A stretch of 64,000 nt of DNA from UBA6168 sp965222975 (GCA_965222975.1 CBDCVJ010000030.1:186001-250000); one strand, 5' to 3'. Positions 43,488 to 54,100 are shown, counted from the first letter of the stretch. The notes: a model not told the origin generated them from the sequence alone. A program made the numbers and translations.

Positions 43488-45062
43488 TTATCTATTCTGT
43501 TGTGCATTTTTTGCCATTTCAATCCTTATCAATAATCTTTCTGCTTTTTTATAGTTAACACCATCGGTACCTTCTAACTTTCCGAATAAGTTTTTTGCCT
43601 TCAATGCAGTTGTTTTAGAACGATCAAATTTCTCAATTACGACAAGTGTCCGAGCCATATCCATCCATAATTTCGCCCGCTCAAGTTGGTGTCCGCCATC
43701 AAAATGGTCATGCCATTCATCCAGCAATTCATAATATTTAATAGCTTCTTCCAGAGCATTTTTTGTTTTTTGATTTTCGTAAAATATGATAATATTATTG
43801 ATGGTATTATTTATATCCGAGTAGGACATATTTTCACCAGTTTCAATAATATCCAAAGTTTTTAAATAGTATTTTTCTGCTTTTTCAAATTTATTCATTT
43901 TTTGATAACATATAGCTATCCGATGCAATGGGAATAAATGCATATAACTTGATTCGCCAAAATTTCTTTTGACCACTTCTATCCCGTCTTCGTAACTATC
44001 AATCGCTAATTCATATTTCTTGACTGCATAATAAGTATTAGCGAGATTGGCATGAAAAGTTGACAATCTGATATTGTCTGGACCATATTCATACAATACG
44101 GTCTGCAAACCTTTTTTATAATAACTTCTTGCTTTGTCGAATTGATCGCCATTAAAATAAGCATTCGCCGCACTTGCATAAGCATTGATCAACAATTCAT
44201 TTTCGCTATTTGACCTTTCGTATATTTTACATATTTCTTCATAATGCATGGCTGCATTCTCAAAATCCGAATTTTTCTCGTAATTAAGTGCTTTGGCTTT
44301 GTGCCTTTTTACCGCCTCATCAATTTTATTGTCCAAAATTAATTTGTCAATTTCCAAATCGCTAACATCATATATTTCTTCGTCAAGGGTTCTCTGGTTT
44401 ATTTTGGGATCCTTTTTATTTTTTTCCGGTTTGTATTTATTTTCATAAGAAGGGGCAGGAAGTTTCCTTTCCTTGGTCGTTGCAATATCGTCTTTTGGTT
44501 TATTATAATCCTTGTCTTTAATAGGCTTCACAACAAGTGCTTTATCGGATTCCCTCTCATCTGGCCTGGATTTATCACCCTCAATTGCGACTGTCTGATC
44601 CCTACCTGATACAGTATCTAAAGTATGATTATTGATCTCATCAGGTGGCACTCCTTTGAACATAGCCTGAACAATCGAGTTAAAACCTGAAAATATGGTT
44701 GCATAATCTTCCGGCCTGCATACAAGGAGGTTTATTTGGTTGTCATCGGGATTCTTTTTTAGAAACTGTTTTTGTTTTACATATTGCTCTGTGATTAATT
44801 TTATAGGTCGCCCTTTTCCATCCACATATCCGACGGAAATAGAAACATGTTCCCCTGCTTTTTTCCGGGGGAATTTTAATTTGCAGATTCCATCCGCCCC
44901 GGTCTCCACTTCATTCGCATCGGGCGAATTGACCGAAACCCCTACAGCAGGTTGGTCTGAATTGCCATCAACGCTGGCCATTGTGATACTGACTGTCATC
45001 GATTGTTGAGCAACAAGTGCATTCCCGAAAAGGAATAGCATAAAAATAAGTTGTGTTTTCAT
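43488..45062 (-). CDS. Secreted TPR protein with N-terminal Ig-like domain, partner of EAD11 protein
   Basis: A 524-aa protein with signal peptide (I-F-M-L-F-L-F-G-N-A-L-V-A-Q) from the ATG at 45062. Residues of about 25-90 form a transthyretin/CarboxypepD-like beta-domain (A-V-G-V-S-V-N-S-P and G-A-D-G-I-C-K-L-K-F), followed by L-L-V-C-R-P-E-D-Y. A charged Lys/Asp/Pro-rich linker at about 160-235 leads into TPR repeats for the last 290 residues (F-E-N-A-A-M-H-Y-E-E-I and similar). It lies 37 bp downstream of the EAD11 gene on the same strand, so the two are probably co-transcribed. Role unknown; scaffolding or sensing is inferred. Confidence 0.82.
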   Translation of the reverse strand: MKTQLIFMLFLFGNALVAQQSMTVSITMASVDGNSDQPAVGVSVNSPDANEVETGADGICKLKFPRKKAGEHVSISVGYVDGKGRPIKLITEQYVKQKQFLKKNPDDNQINLLVCRPEDYATIFSGFNSIVQAMFKGVPPDEINNHTLDTVSGRDQTVAIEGDKSRPDERESDKALVVKPIKDKDYNKPKDDIATTKERKLPAPSYENKYKPEKNKKDPKINQRTLDEEIYDVSDLEIDKLILDNKIDEAVKRHKAKALNYEKNSDFENAAMHYEEICKIYERSNSENELLINAYASAANAYFNGDQFDKARSYYKKGLQTVLYEYGPDNIRLSTFHANLANTYYAVKKYELAIDSYEDGIEVVKRNFGESSYMHLFPLHRIAICYQKMNKFEKAEKYYLKTLDIIETGENMSYSDINNTINNIIIFYENQKTKNALEEAIKYYELLDEWHDHFDGGHQLERAKLWMDMARTLVVIEKFDRSKTTALKAKNLFGKLEGTDGVNYKKAERLLIRIEMAKNAQQNR

Positions 45063-45099
45063 GGAGTTGAGTTTATTGAAAATAAATAAATCAGTGTCT

Positions 45100-46032
45100 T
45101 TAATTTTTTTTGGGAAATAATGGGACATTTAGCATATCCAATCCAGGGTAGTAATAATCTTCTTTAATTTCATACCCTTCTTTTTCAAAACGAAAATGAT
45201 AGCTCGGTTTAAAATATTTTTCTTCCAATATAAACTCAAACCGACCATCTTTATCCGTTAAATCTGTTATTATCCCTTCTACATCAAACTTCACTTTAGG
45301 TATTCCTATACCAGTATGTTTATTTTTCACTCTCCCCTTGTACGTAAGGAACTCATCCTTCATTTTCACTTCAACATATATTGGGTCGCCATTAAAAATA
45401 TACTTTTTGTTCTTGTGCGTTAATTCAAAAGTATCTGATTTTATTCCAATCTCAATTCTCTTACCTTTAAAATTATCTGGCACCTCTCCAAAAATAACCC
45501 TTCCATTTTGTCCAATAATGTGGGTTCTTGTATCATGCCCTGCATTAAATGTGAGGCTGCCATTATTTTCGAGAACGTAATGTGTCCTGCTTTCATAACC
45601 GTGAACATAAATTGTTTGCTGAGGGTTGGGTTTTTCTTTTATCAGGAAAAAATAAAGTAAGCAAAATGACAAGACAATGGTTGCCAACAAAAGTATATTA
45701 TTTCTTTTAGCGTGTTTTTTAACAGAGGCATTGCCATTTGCATAATTGTAATCATTTCCTAAATCATCAATGTATTCCCACGTATCACCCGACACATACC
45801 TAATTATACTCTGGGTTAATGCATTTGCTGCAAGACGGATTTTTTCAGATGAAACTGCCCCAGAGTTGCGATCGCCCTCCAACTGATTTAGACGGCTCGT
45901 AAATAATGTACAAGCCTCAACAATCTTCTTATTATTGATTTTATGACCAAAATCAACTAAAAGATCAATGGCTTGCCTTGTATCATTTTTGGAGAGAAGA
46001 GATAAGATTTTTTCTTTGGTGTCCTTATTCAT
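45100..46032 (-). CDS. EAD11-transmembrane-beta-domain protein
   Basis: A 310-aa protein. Residues 1-80 resemble effector-associated domain 11 (I-L-S-L-L-S-K-N-D-T-R-Q-A-I-D-L-L, then A-C-T-L-F-T-S-R-L-N-Q-L-E-G-D and G-A-V-S-S-E-K-I-R-L-A-A-N). EADs are small adaptor domains described in bacterial conflict and signalling systems. One membrane helix at about 113-133 puts the EAD in the cytoplasm. The exterior carries a beta region (I-I-G-Q-N-G-R-V-I-F-G-E-V-P) and a CarboxypepD_reg-like domain (Y-K-G-R-V-K-N-K-H-T-G-I-G-I-P). No catalytic effector is encoded nearby, so a partner elsewhere would have to supply it. Family call is by remembered pattern. Confidence 0.72.
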   Translation of the reverse strand: MNKDTKEKILSLLSKNDTRQAIDLLVDFGHKINNKKIVEACTLFTSRLNQLEGDRNSGAVSSEKIRLAANALTQSIIRYVSGDTWEYIDDLGNDYNYANGNASVKKHAKRNNILLLATIVLSFCLLYFFLIKEKPNPQQTIYVHGYESRTHYVLENNGSLTFNAGHDTRTHIIGQNGRVIFGEVPDNFKGKRIEIGIKSDTFELTHKNKKYIFNGDPIYVEVKMKDEFLTYKGRVKNKHTGIGIPKVKFDVEGIITDLTDKDGRFEFILEEKYFKPSYHFRFEKEGYEIKEDYYYPGLDMLNVPLFPKKN

Positions 46033-46157
46033 GATTGGGGGCGAATGTGTCTATAAAGATGCTTGAGTAGGCAAAATGGAATATCAAATATAAAGAATAT
46101 ATTCAAAAAAAGAAAAATATCTTAGTAGCTAAAGCCATACATTTTAGGTTTTGGAAC

Positions 46158-47309
46158 CTATAAGGTGTAAGTCGGAGAAATACCGATTGTCGATTCTAAA
46201 CAGTTCACCACTGTATCTGAATCAGTTGAAATACTGCCAATAATTCCGCCCAATTTATAATTGTCAAACCCAACGAAATAAAGCCCTTTATGAAATCCTT
46301 CCCCGACAGGGCTTTTCGGGCAGCCATATTGATCCAACAATTCTTCTCCCCGCTCGACCATCTCTTCGATCCTTGACCGATACCCCGTAGCCAATATTAC
46401 ACTGTCAAATTCAATATGTCCGTTGTTTTTAAATTGTACCCCCGTTTTTGTAAAATGGCCAATATCGCCTACCACTTTTATTTTCCCAGCTTTTATGGCA
46501 GCGATAGTTCCAATATCGATCAAAGGCGTTTTCCCTGTTTCTTTTAATAAAACGCCTGGGTGTCCTTTTGATATTTTTAATCCATATTTCGATAAATTAC
46601 CGAAATATATTTTTCGGATTTGCGAACCGAGCCAATCGCCTAAACCAAGTGGCAGTTTATCCAATTGTTTTGCCGTCACCTGCACCGGACGGCCATTTAA
46701 ATCACGAGGGACAAGCGTTATTGCGCTTCGGGCGACTATATGCGTTTCGACATGGTGTTCTGATAAATCGAGCGCAACCTCTGCCCCTGTATTTCCAATG
46801 CCAACTACCAACACCTTTTTCCCAATATATGGCTTTGGGTTTTTGTAGTTGGCGCTATGGGTAATATCTCCTTTAAATAATTCTTGCCCTTTCCATGTAG
46901 GTATTTTGGGCGAACTATTTAAACCCGTTGCCATAATTATATTTTCGGCAAAATAAATTTCACTGGATTTAGTTTTTAATTCCCATATTTCGTTTGCTTT
47001 TTTTATCGAAATAATTTCTATTGCGTATTTAGGATTAATATTAAAATGGTCGGCATATTTATCCATATAATCAACAAATTGCTGCCGGGACACATAAGTG
47101 GGATAATTATCGGGAAATGGCATATAAGGCAAATGCGACCATTTTTTCACCGTGTGTAAATGCAAGCGGTCATAATGGTTTCTCCAAGCATTTCCAACGT
47201 TTTGGCTTTTTTCAAAAATTTCAAATTCAATGTTGGCTTGCCGCATTCGACCTGCGGTGGCCAGCCCGGCCGGTCCTGCGCCGATGATTAGGTTTTTGAT
47301 CGTTCGCAT
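46158..47309 (-). CDS. Flavin-containing monooxygenase-like NAD(P)/FAD oxidoreductase
   Basis: A 383-aa cytosolic flavoprotein. The N-terminal FAD-binding Rossmann motif G-A-G-P-A-G-L-A starts at about residue 11. An NADP-binding motif G-I-G-N-T-G-A-E is at about 172, with F-K-G-D-I-T-H-S-A-N-Y before it, an FMO-type F-x-G-x-x-x-H segment. The second FAD signature A-T-G-Y-R-S follows at about 310. It resembles YUCCA/CzcO-like monooxygenases. The substrate is unknown. Confidence 0.92.
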   Translation of the reverse strand: MRTIKNLIIGAGPAGLATAGRMRQANIEFEIFEKSQNVGNAWRNHYDRLHLHTVKKWSHLPYMPFPDNYPTYVSRQQFVDYMDKYADHFNINPKYAIEIISIKKANEIWELKTKSSEIYFAENIIMATGLNSSPKIPTWKGQELFKGDITHSANYKNPKPYIGKKVLVVGIGNTGAEVALDLSEHHVETHIVARSAITLVPRDLNGRPVQVTAKQLDKLPLGLGDWLGSQIRKIYFGNLSKYGLKISKGHPGVLLKETGKTPLIDIGTIAAIKAGKIKVVGDIGHFTKTGVQFKNNGHIEFDSVILATGYRSRIEEMVERGEELLDQYGCPKSPVGEGFHKGLYFVGFDNYKLGGIIGSISTDSDTVVNCLESTIGISPTYTL

Positions 47310-47381
47310 GATTTATTTCTGTCGTTTTAATTTAAAAGGACAAATTGAAATGTATTTTGCAATGTCCTTTTTCCACGAAAT

Positions 47382-47453
47382 ACAGCCATCAGGCTGTACT
47401 GTCTTCCAGGTATAGATCAACCTACTACCATTAGTCTAACAGCCTATAGGCTG
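47382..47453. repeat. Paired AGCC-N4-GGCT palindromes upstream of the flavin monooxygenase gene
   Basis: ACAGCCATCAGGCTGT (47382-47397) and CAGCCTATAGGCTG (47440-47453) are small palindromes 40 bp apart. The core AGCCATCAGGCT also appears at 53966-53977 beside a large inverted repeat, so it may be part of a dispersed family. Confidence 0.5.
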
Positions 47454-47461
47454 CGTTACAA

Positions 47462-47501
47462 AAAAAAACGCTTCGGTAAAGGTAATTACCGAAGCGTTTT
47501 T
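47462..47501. terminator. Terminator hairpin after the propeller gene
   Basis: AAAAACGCTTCGGTAA and TTACCGAAGCGTTTTT are long arms with a 6-8-nt loop, and A/T runs on both sides; it sits 20-60 bp past the 3' end of the minus-strand propeller gene. Confidence 0.8.
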
Positions 47502-47524
47502 TGCAAGATTATTTATAAATGAAA

Positions 47525-50500
47525 TTATCGTTCTACTTTCACCAATTTATCAAATACAAGCGGTAGGTTATTTTTGTAAATGCCAATTACCAACACACCG
47601 CTTGGCAGTCTGTCATGCTGGAGTAAATACTGATTTTGAGAAAAAAAACTTTCCAATAATACTTTTCCAGTCAAGTCAAATATCTTTAATTGAAAATCGC
47701 CCTGCCCCACTCCATTCAATTTAATCATCGTAGAAGTAGAATACGGGTTGGGGGCAACATCCAAAGAAATATCAGGTATGAACTTCGATGCTGTAGAATT
47801 AACTGTGGGGTGAAAATTCTCACCGATTACATGCCATGTAGTGTTGGTAATTATTGGCTCATTAAAATCAAAATAAATGGCCGCTTTGTTTTCGATCCTC
47901 GTTCCAATAGGGTTATCTGGCATTTGGGCGATATGGAATTTCACAAAACCATGTGAGGCAGTCTCATTGATGTTGCTATCGGGTAACATGATATTTTCAA
48001 AAATAAATTTCAAAACCACTACCCCTTCCTCTCTGCTTCCCGACATTTCAAATAAATATGGATGGCTGCTTGCACCCAACTCAATACTTGCCGGATCAAG
48101 CCATTCTGAAAGCGTATCGATCACAACGACTTTAAAAGCAGTGTCCGTCCCCGTATTTTGAAACCGGATCAAGTAATCTATGGGCACATTGGCTTCGAGC
48201 AGATGGTCATTGCCATAGCCCGAAGGGAAAGCAGTTTTGTCGTTTGGATCGAAAGAACCACGGTTCTGTTGGCAGAATGAAGCATTGAATGGTTCTGAAT
48301 GACCAAGGTTTAAATTAGTGTGAGGCCAGTCCCAATGACTGGTTTGCTGGTCACAATTGCCAACCAATACAGACGGAAAACCGGGAAAAGGATAACCTTC
48401 TTCATCTACCGTGCGGAAGTAGAGCCCTTCTGTGCTTTCCACAGGAACATTCAATGATTCGCCAGCGGCCAATTTAAATTCGCCTGTTTCCAAAATGCCA
48501 TCTTCATTGAATATTTCATATTGCACCGGTTGTTGCATATTGCCACTGCCCGTGTTCGTCAGAGTAAAAATAGTCCCGTCGTTTTGGCAAATGCCCGTTG
48601 CTTCAATGACACTGCCCGACCATTCGGGGAAGTCACCACATATTTCATTTGGGAAAATGGATGCTTCTACACAATGCCATTGACCTAATTCCGAATCGCA
48701 GGAAATGGTAAAATCAACAGTAAAATAACCGCTTTCGCCAGGTTCTACATCACCCAGTTCAAAAGTAAAATCACGTCCATTTTCTGCTGCTATAGGCAGA
48801 CTGGTCGCATTTATTTCAAAATAAGGATCAATGTTCAAGACCACATATGCACCTTCCGCTTTGGCTGTGCCATTATTGCTATACCCCACGCTGAACCTCC
48901 CATCAAAACAGCGCCGCAAAACCCCAGCTGATACATTAACTTGCATGTGTGGGCATTCGAATAGAGCATGCGTGCCAAGGCCACCCAATGGGAAATCTGA
49001 GTACAGATGTTGTTCAGTCAAACTAACTTGCCCTTGACAAGCTTCCCATAAGTGGTTTGGCGGAATGGGCTGAATGTCATAATCGCCCACCGTGGCAGGC
49101 ATTCTGAATTGTCCCTGCTCATCGGTAAACCCATAATATTCTCTTGAACCATCAACCGCTTTCACCTTCCAGCCATTTATGGGCGTATCATCAGTTTCTG
49201 CCAAACAATCGACGTCCAACTCTTCTTTAAGCGACCCTGAAATAGAAGCAAATTTTGCATTATAAATAAAATTGCTGCCATCCGCTGAACTGCCTATAAT
49301 CTGGCGATCGCCCGAAGGAAAAATGTAGTTTATCCAGCTATAAAGATCAAAGGAATTCAAAGGAGATTTCAACCAACTCTTTTCCTCTATCAGCTGAAAA
49401 CTGAATAGAATATCCATAAGGTTTGAACAAAAAATTCGCATCATTGACAAAATAGTTGTCATAAAAACTACCAGAAGAGCTGGGTATATCTTCTTCCACC
49501 CATGTAGCTCCAAAGTCAGTAGTCTGATACAGTTTAGTCTGGCTAAACGCTTGGTGTGAAAAGGAAATCAAACCATCATTAAAAACGTAAAATTTGTCAC
49601 TTGACCAAAATGTATCAGCAGGCCTTGATTGGGTACTCCACGTTGCCCCAACGTCGTTGGAAATACTGAGAGACATATTGTTGGCAATAACTATTGTCCC
49701 GTCAATTGTCAAATTTATCCCCCAAGCACCGCTGATGCATGGTGATGAATCCCAGGTGACGCCATTATCGACAGACCGAACCATTTCACCTTGAACAAGT
49801 ACCAATAATGCGCCTGAAGGATGAACCTTAAATTTTTTTCTCCTGCCATTAAAAGAATTACTTGTATTGATCAATCCAAGTTCTGGTGCACTGAAAGCAG
49901 CAAAAGAATCCCCGTTGTCTTCTGAGATGAGCAATTCACCACTGTAATAAATGTACAAATGCCCATTTCCGTTAACTTCTATCTCGGGCAAACCCAATGT
50001 AAAATTTCTGTTGATACGCTGCCAAGACTGACCCTCGTCGAAGGAACGGAATACCCCTGAATTGGAAGCAGCAAACCAGACGCCAGCATCATTTTCGCAA
50101 TAATCATAAATAACTCCGTGGTTGATGCCCACCATATCCAAGGCCCAATTCTCTCCATTATCCTTTGAGCAAACGATACCCTGCCGAAAACCCAGTATTT
50201 CTCCAAAAGGTGTCAAGTGGAAATTGCTGATGGAATTGGATTCTCCTTCATCCACTTTAGTCCATGAACTTCCTTCATCATCGCTGTAAAAGGCATCCCC
50301 ATAAAAAAAGGTCTCTTTGTCAAGAGCTACAAGTCTTCCCGAAGGTAGAAACTGTATTTTAAGAACCCCCTCTGAATTGGGCTGTCCTTGCATCAATTCA
50401 AAATTGTTGGTGCCAGGCGCCCTTTGTTTTATTCCATCATTGGTGGCAATGAGTAAAGTTCCATTTGAAGGATGAAAAACCATATCATTGACGTTTGAGA

Positions 50501-51116
50501 AAAGGCCAATCCCATTCCAATTGATCCCCCCATTTGTTGAATTGTAAACCATTGAACCTTGACCGATGGCACCTGAGTAGATGAACATTTCGCCCGAAAC
50601 AGGATCAGTGACAATTTTGTTGAACGGGCTTGATTGGTCTGAAGTCAACACTTTCGCCCAAGATTCGCCGTTATTGGCCGATCGGTATAATTTATTGGTA
50701 TTAGTAATGAACATAACCCCATTTCCCATATCTTCTAAAAAACCAATATTTTCAAATGGGAATGGATTAACCATGACTTCCCAGGTATCACCATTATCAG
50801 GCGAGGCATACCATTCTTCAAAACCAGTGCTATAGATGTAAATGTTACCGCCTTTTCCTATTTTGATTTTATCAATATTAGAAAGGGCTAATGGGATATT
50901 CAATGGACTCCAATCACTTTCATCTTTATGTCTCCTATAATATTGGCGTGATTGATTGATAAATGCAAAATCATAACCTGCCTCATTAGAATGAAAGGAA
51001 ACTATTTCAACCCCTTCAAAACTTCCAATCTGCGACCAGTCCTGTGCATCCAAACCAAAAGAAAAAAGGAAAAAAATGGCCATAACCAAGGTAGGTAGAG
51101 TAATACGTGCTTTCAT
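47525..51116 (-). CDS. Asp-box (BNR) beta-propeller protein with T9SS sorting domain, one probable frameshift error
   Basis: Two overlapping frames (51116 to 49347, and 49513 to 47525) read as one protein of about 1196 aa if one base is removed from the four-T run at 49380-49383. The join restores the Asp-box S-A-D-R-G-K-S-W. The N-terminal signal peptide is followed by many Asp-box motifs (S-x-D-x-G-x-x-W) of a sialidase/sortilin-type propeller. A CarboxypepD_reg-like piece, the D-P-N-D-K-T-A-F-P-S-G-Y domain common in T9SS cargo, and a type A sorting domain (V-A-P-N-P-Y-S-T to K-L-V-K-V-E-R) follow. No catalytic residues could be assigned, so it is probably a binding protein. Confidence 0.82.
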
Positions 51117-51333
51117 AGAAATCTGTTTTGTGGGGAGTGGTTAACAATAGATAGCGGTGGAAAATGAGAAGGAAGGAATTGCTGAAAAAGTGCAAATACT
51201 GAGCCATGAGTAAAACCCAAATTTGTTTGCTATAATTACACCTAAGATAGCATGCCTATTCATTTTTATTAATTACACTAACAACAATGCTAACGCCATT
51301 TTCGTAACCCATGTCCAATTGCGCACGTCCATC

Positions 51334-51347
51334 GTTCATACACGAAC
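51334..51347. promoter_or_regulatory. Candidate operator palindrome upstream of the second FtsX permease
   Basis: GTTCATACACGAAC is GTTC-N6-GAAC inside a longer hairpin CATCGTTC and GAACGATG (51330-51351). It is 109 bp before the ATG and matches the site before the first permease. Confidence 0.5.
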
Positions 51348-51413
51348 GATGAATTTTATACTTACATAAATATTTTTTTTGTAAAAAACAGCAAACCAAA
51401 GAGTTAAATCTGC

Positions 51414-51428
51414 TGGTACAACTGTTGA
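51414..51428 (+). promoter_or_regulatory. Candidate sigma-54 (-24/-12) promoter of the second FtsX permease
   Basis: TGGTACAACTGTTGA has TGG and TTG at sigma-54 spacing, with T for C at -22 and A for C at the -12 element. It lies 27 bp before the ATG at 51456. Confidence 0.45.
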
Positions 51429-51455
51429 TTGACCTATTTTAAAAATCACCCGACA

Positions 51456-53846
51456 ATGTTTAAAAATTACCTTACCGTCGCCCTCCGCAACCTATGGCGG
51501 AACAAATTATACACCCTTATCAATGTATTCGGAATTGGAATCGGTCTGGCAACCATGGTGTGGGCATACCAGAATTTCAACTTCTCCCGCAGCTTCGACC
51601 AAATCCATAAAGACAGCGATCAGATTTTCAGGGTGGACATCTACCGGGAAGGTAGTGAAGTACCGAGAGGGATTTGCCCGATGCCTCTGGCAATGTCTGC
51701 CAAAGAGGATTTTTCGAGCATTGAGGAAGCTGTCAGATTGGATCGGCAAAACATTGCTGTGAAGTCAGGTACGGAGCAGCCTTTTTATGAAAATGTCCAT
51801 TTTGTTGACCCAAGTTTTTTCGACCTTTTCGATTTTCCAATGATTACTGGCAGCAATGATATTTCTGATAAAAATAGCATCTTAATCACAGGCGAATTGG
51901 CTGAAAAACACTTTGGTGTTTCCAAAGCTGAATACAAAACTGTTTTGGGAGAAACAATGATTGTATATTCAGGCAAACCGCATCAAAAGGCACTCAAGGT
52001 GGTTGGGGTGATTGAAAAAAGCCCTATTAACTCATCTATTTGGTTTGAAATGCTAACGCATTTTGACAACCAGTACAACTTCAAAGATGAACCTATTAAA
52101 CCCGATGATTGGAGCTGGTTCGTTGATGCCATTTTTTTAAAATTAAATAATCCCAGTGCTGCGCCCCGCTTGGCAGATGATTTGAAAAAATACATAGGCC
52201 CACAAAACGCCGCGAGGGAAGATTTGAAAGTTACTGGTTTTATGCTCGAACCCCTGTCGCAGGTAGCCAACCACGACAATGACCTCTGGAGCAATGGCCT
52301 CAATGAACGTCCGCCGAATTCAGCCACTTTTGGGCCATTCGTTTTGGCCTTCCTGATATTTCTGGTTTGCTGCCTCAATTTCGCCAATACCACCGTTGCC
52401 CGCTCCAATAGACGGTTGAAAGAAATGGGCGTCCGAAAAGTGATGGGTGGCACTCAGCGCCAATTGGTTATTCAAATGCTGATGGAATGTGGGTTCATTG
52501 TCCTCCTCGGGGTATTTGTGGCCATCCAGCTCAACCAATATTGGTTGCCCGCTTATAACCAAATGTGGGAATACGTGGAAATCGACGCCAATTATTTGAC
52601 CGATACCCCTTTACTGATTTTCACTTCTGTTCTAATACTTTTCACTACTTTGATCGCAGGTAGCTATCCAGCATTTTATATCAGCAGTTTTAATCCTACC
52701 CATATTTTTCGGGGCGGGGTGAAATTTGGCGGATCGAATCTGTTCAGCAGGATGCTACTTGGATTACAAGTTGTGATTTCATTGATGACCGTTATTGCGA
52801 GTGTGGCCTTTTCCAAAAATTCAGAATTTCAAAAAACATATGATTATGGCTATGTGACCGACCATTTGGTGTTTGCCCAAATCAGGGACAATGAGTCATT
52901 TCAAGGTTATATGGACGCCGTGAGACAATTACCTGACGTCGAAAAAACAGCAGGCACCAGGCATCACCTTGGTTATTCATGGTGGATGCGAACAATGGAA
53001 TCAGAGGGAGAAAGACGGGAAGCAGGCTTCATGTCAGTAGGAGAAAACTACATTGAAACAGTGGGGTTGGATGTCATCATAGGTCGGGGTTTCAATTCTA
53101 ATATGCCTTCCGATTTTGACAATGCCATTTTAGTCAACGAAAAGATGGCCGCACATTTTGGCTGGGAAAAAGAGGAAGTAATCGGTAAACGCATCAGTAT
53201 TGACACCTTGAATTGGACAGTGGTTGGTCTCGTTAAGGATTTTCATGTCAACGACCTTTTTGGTGAAATTGAACCAATCGCCATGAATTTTGTAAAACCT
53301 GAAAAATACTTCCGATTGGTCGTACAAGCCGCTCCTGGCAAGCTCAAAAGTGTCATGGATCAAATGAAAGCACAATGGGAAAAAATGTTCCCTTATTCTC
53401 CCTTTGAAGGATATTATCAAAACGACATGATCGCCGAGTCTCAAACTGTCACCGACAATATTGCCTGGATTTTTTCATTGTTTGCCATCATCTCTGTGAT
53501 CCTCACCACGATTGGATTATTTGCCCTTATTTCGCAAACGGTTTTGAAAAAAATGAAAGAGATAGCCGTCCGAAAAGTGGTTGGTGCTACGCCCAGGCAT
53601 ATTGTGTACATAATTAATAAAGGCTATATTTGGATTTTCCTGGTGGCAGCAGTTATTGGCTGCTATGGCGGTTGGTATTTGACTAAATTATTAATGGATC
53701 TTATTTTCCGCATTAATGTCGGGGTAACCATGAATACTTTGGTGATTTCTTCTCTGGCCATCTTCTTGATCGCCATTTTAACAGTGAGCGTGAAAGTAGG
53801 GCATGCAGTTCGGACGAATCCGGCGGAGGTTTTGAAAGGAGAATAA
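51456..53846 (+). CDS. FtsX/MacB-like ABC transporter permease (2)
   Basis: A 797-aa paralogue of the 40953 protein, from the ATG at 51456 (M-F-K-N-Y-L-T-V-A-L-R-N-L-W-R-N-K). FtsX signatures are R-R-L-K-E-M-G-V-R-K-V-M-G-G (about residue 320) and K-M-K-E-I-A-V-R-K-V-V-G-A (about 705), and the end N-P-A-E-V-L-K-G-E is typical. The two periplasmic core regions lie between membrane helices 1-2 and 4-5. Again no ATPase gene is adjacent. It ends near a hairpin terminator at 53867. Confidence 0.93.
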   Translation: MFKNYLTVALRNLWRNKLYTLINVFGIGIGLATMVWAYQNFNFSRSFDQIHKDSDQIFRVDIYREGSEVPRGICPMPLAMSAKEDFSSIEEAVRLDRQNIAVKSGTEQPFYENVHFVDPSFFDLFDFPMITGSNDISDKNSILITGELAEKHFGVSKAEYKTVLGETMIVYSGKPHQKALKVVGVIEKSPINSSIWFEMLTHFDNQYNFKDEPIKPDDWSWFVDAIFLKLNNPSAAPRLADDLKKYIGPQNAAREDLKVTGFMLEPLSQVANHDNDLWSNGLNERPPNSATFGPFVLAFLIFLVCCLNFANTTVARSNRRLKEMGVRKVMGGTQRQLVIQMLMECGFIVLLGVFVAIQLNQYWLPAYNQMWEYVEIDANYLTDTPLLIFTSVLILFTTLIAGSYPAFYISSFNPTHIFRGGVKFGGSNLFSRMLLGLQVVISLMTVIASVAFSKNSEFQKTYDYGYVTDHLVFAQIRDNESFQGYMDAVRQLPDVEKTAGTRHHLGYSWWMRTMESEGERREAGFMSVGENYIETVGLDVIIGRGFNSNMPSDFDNAILVNEKMAAHFGWEKEEVIGKRISIDTLNWTVVGLVKDFHVNDLFGEIEPIAMNFVKPEKYFRLVVQAAPGKLKSVMDQMKAQWEKMFPYSPFEGYYQNDMIAESQTVTDNIAWIFSLFAIISVILTTIGLFALISQTVLKKMKEIAVRKVVGATPRHIVYIINKGYIWIFLVAAVIGCYGGWYLTKLLMDLIFRINVGVTMNTLVISSLAIFLIAILTVSVKVGHAVRTNPAEVLKGE

Positions 53847-53866
53847 GTAATTATTTAAATAAAAAC

Positions 53867-53901
53867 ATGAAGCGCCATAGTACTTTAATTATGGCGCTTT
53901 T
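53867..53901 (+). terminator. Terminator after the second permease gene
   Basis: AAGCGCCAT and ATGGCGCTT form a 9-bp perfect stem with a 12-nt loop followed by a T run, 20 bp past the stop. Confidence 0.8.
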
Positions 53902-53983
53902 TATTTTAGTTTGGTATCATTTAAAAATTAAAATCGACTTTTGGTAGGCGGGGTTGTCACCAATAGCCATCAGGCTTAACCCT

Positions 53984-54100
53984 TAGTCCCGGAGGGACGG
54001 CATATTATAGCGAGGGATGTGAATCCCTCGAAAATGATGTCATCGATTTATTTCGAGGGATTCACATCCCTTGCTATAATATGCCGTCCCTCCGGGACTA
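53984..54100. repeat. Large inverted repeat with 50-bp arms
   Basis: The left arm (53984-54033) begins TAGTCCCGGAGGGACGGCAT and the right arm (54051-54100) is its reverse complement with one mismatch; the loop is 17 nt. Smaller palindromes are nested in each arm (GTCCCGGAGGGAC and CGAGGGATTCACATCCC-type). No gene is present in this 329-bp gap. Confidence 0.9.

Noticed and set aside
47525..49513. A separate 662-aa protein starting at 49513
   Set aside because: Its first 55 residues are out of frame with the propeller gene; correcting one T in the run at 49380 merges both into one gene with a restored Asp-box.
40917..53846. A complete ABC exporter with ATPase for the FtsX permeases
   Set aside because: No Walker A/B ATPase gene is near either permease; only the permeases are encoded.
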